Source: Xiphophorus maculatus (taxonomy: Eukaryota; Chordata; Actinopteri; Cyprinodontiformes; Poeciliidae). Taken from it: a DNA stretch of 64,000 nt. Where the stretch lies: assembly GCF_002775205.1 (NCBI RefSeq), contig NC_036456.1, forward strand, positions 20,733,968 to 20,797,967. The letters run 5' to 3'. Both the position numbers and the translations under genes were made by a program. Below, piece by piece: positions 63,091 to 64,000 of this stretch. Below the pieces are notes generated by a model. The model saw nothing but the letters and a program-made list of their open reading frames with translations, was not told the origin of the DNA and ran no database searches. The stretch's first letter is position 1. Every line of letters starts with the position of its first letter.

Positions 63091-64000
63091 ATTATTATTA
63101 TTACGATTCTGCCCCCCCAAAGAGGCGCCTTTTTGGGGGCTTTATCATATTCAAAAACTCACCAAACTTGGCGGTCGCGACTAGAAAATTTGAAAATTTT
63201 GAATTTTAAGGTTGTCGCAAAAATCGCAAAAAAAATTGCTCAACGGCGGCAACTAGCAATTTTCTGTTGACACAATGGTATGAACGTATTTCATCGTAGA
63301 GACATGAAATTTGGTACACTTGTAGAGCTCACCAAAAGACTCAGAACTTACATTTAATGTTATTAGCCAACTATCACAGGAAGTCGGCCATTTTGTCTTG
63401 AACGTCCATTTTTTTCCTCGATTTTGACGTTTACAGCCTTCGTATTTGATCGAACTCCTCCTAGGAATTTCGATTGATCGACTTCAAACTCGGTCAGTCT
63501 GATCATAAGGCATGTTTGATTTAAAGTTATCAAATTGGTGAGTTTTGGAGTATGTTGAAGGGGGGTTAGCAGGGGTCAAAGTTCACCTACTCGCCATGAA
63601 ACACGAAACTCTTATATTTCCTATAAAAAAACACATAGAGGGACCAAACTTTCAGTGATTGATCGGCATCGGATGTCCTAAAATACCCTGTGGTGAAATG
63701 ATGACATCACTTAAGCCACGCCCCCTGAGAACAGGAAGTGTCATGTTTTACTGTGAGCGGTCGCTCTCTTAGCCCTTTGACCTAATCAACATGAAACTGT
63801 GTCCAGACACAGAAGACATGTTGGTGTGTTGAGGATTCCAACCCTGACCGGCTTTGAGATAGCAGCTGGGCGTGGCGGCGTGGCGAAGTGACCTGTAACG
63901 CCGATGCCATACGTTTGCTTCTAGATTCCACATGTTTCGACCGAGCTGCACCAAACTTGGCTTGAGTGATGCTGGTGTGATACCTGAAAATTCTATGTCA
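63091..64000 (+). repeat. Unidentified interspersed repeat, copy 2, cut by window end
   Basis: Collinear with the start of the first copy: GGGGGCTTTATCATATTC (63136; compare 59906), AACTAGCAATTTTC, then the conserved TTGATCGAACTCCTCCTAGG block near 63445, then GAACAGGAAGTGTCATG. Continues past 64000. No coding frame. Confidence 0.8.

Noticed and set aside
59760-63270. Short repeated peptide frames (MYLYCLL..GPSSKALRRPIVSVLF)
   Set aside because: They are translations of the repeated head module with no codon bias or extension; not treated as genes.

Overview
The window is vertebrate nuclear DNA, almost certainly from a teleost fish. Genes are split into many short exons with GT/AG junctions. 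The DNA is full of CA/GT microsatellites, minisatellites and fish-type transposons (hAT, Tc1, TTAA-target MITEs, L2/L1-like LINEs, a tRNA-derived SINE and a gypsy-like LTR element). The gene order corin-nfxl1-cnga1 is the same block that lies on human chromosome 4p12. No bacterial operon, phage or CRISPR structure is present.

Layout. From 408 to 11546, minus strand, lie ten exons encoding the N-terminal 457 residues of corin: signal anchor, first frizzled domain and LDLR-A repeats 1-4. The rest of the gene runs off the left edge. From 14007 to 24289, minus strand, is a complete 24-coding-exon nfxl1 gene (878 aa) with a non-coding first exon and an NRF1/ZNF143-type promoter near 24.73 kb. From 25948 to 30970, minus strand, is a complete 14-coding-exon cnga1 (663 aa). 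From 35595 to about 37565, minus strand, is a decayed zona-pellucida-domain gene with an in-frame stop and at least two frameshifts. From 41459 to 46254, plus strand, is a six-exon leucine-rich-repeat membrane protein best matched to platelet glycoprotein Ib alpha. From 49280 to 57102, plus strand, is a nine-exon gene of 794 aa whose core looks like a catalytically degraded tyrosine recombinase. The last 7 kb is mobile DNA: a truncated gypsy-like LTR element (58.1-59.75 kb) and a long unidentified repeat family beginning at 59.76 kb.

I built the gene models by hand. Intron phases match at every junction given for corin, nfxl1, cnga1, the gp1ba-like gene and the recombinase-like gene, which is the main reason for confidence in them. 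Corin processes natriuretic peptide precursors at the cell surface, nfxl1 is a multi-zinc-finger protein, cnga1 is the rod photoreceptor channel subunit, and gp1ba is a platelet/thrombocyte adhesion receptor. They share no pathway; their proximity is synteny, not co-regulation.

The most interesting items are the recombinase-like gene, with a 2.6 kb minisatellite in one intron and a GC-box/ETS-like minisatellite just past its stop codon; a coding minisatellite in the gp1ba-like gene that tandemly repeats a CTCF-like motif; the 59.76 kb repeat family with highly conserved non-coding modules about 775 bp apart; and several nested transposons with exact target-site duplications.
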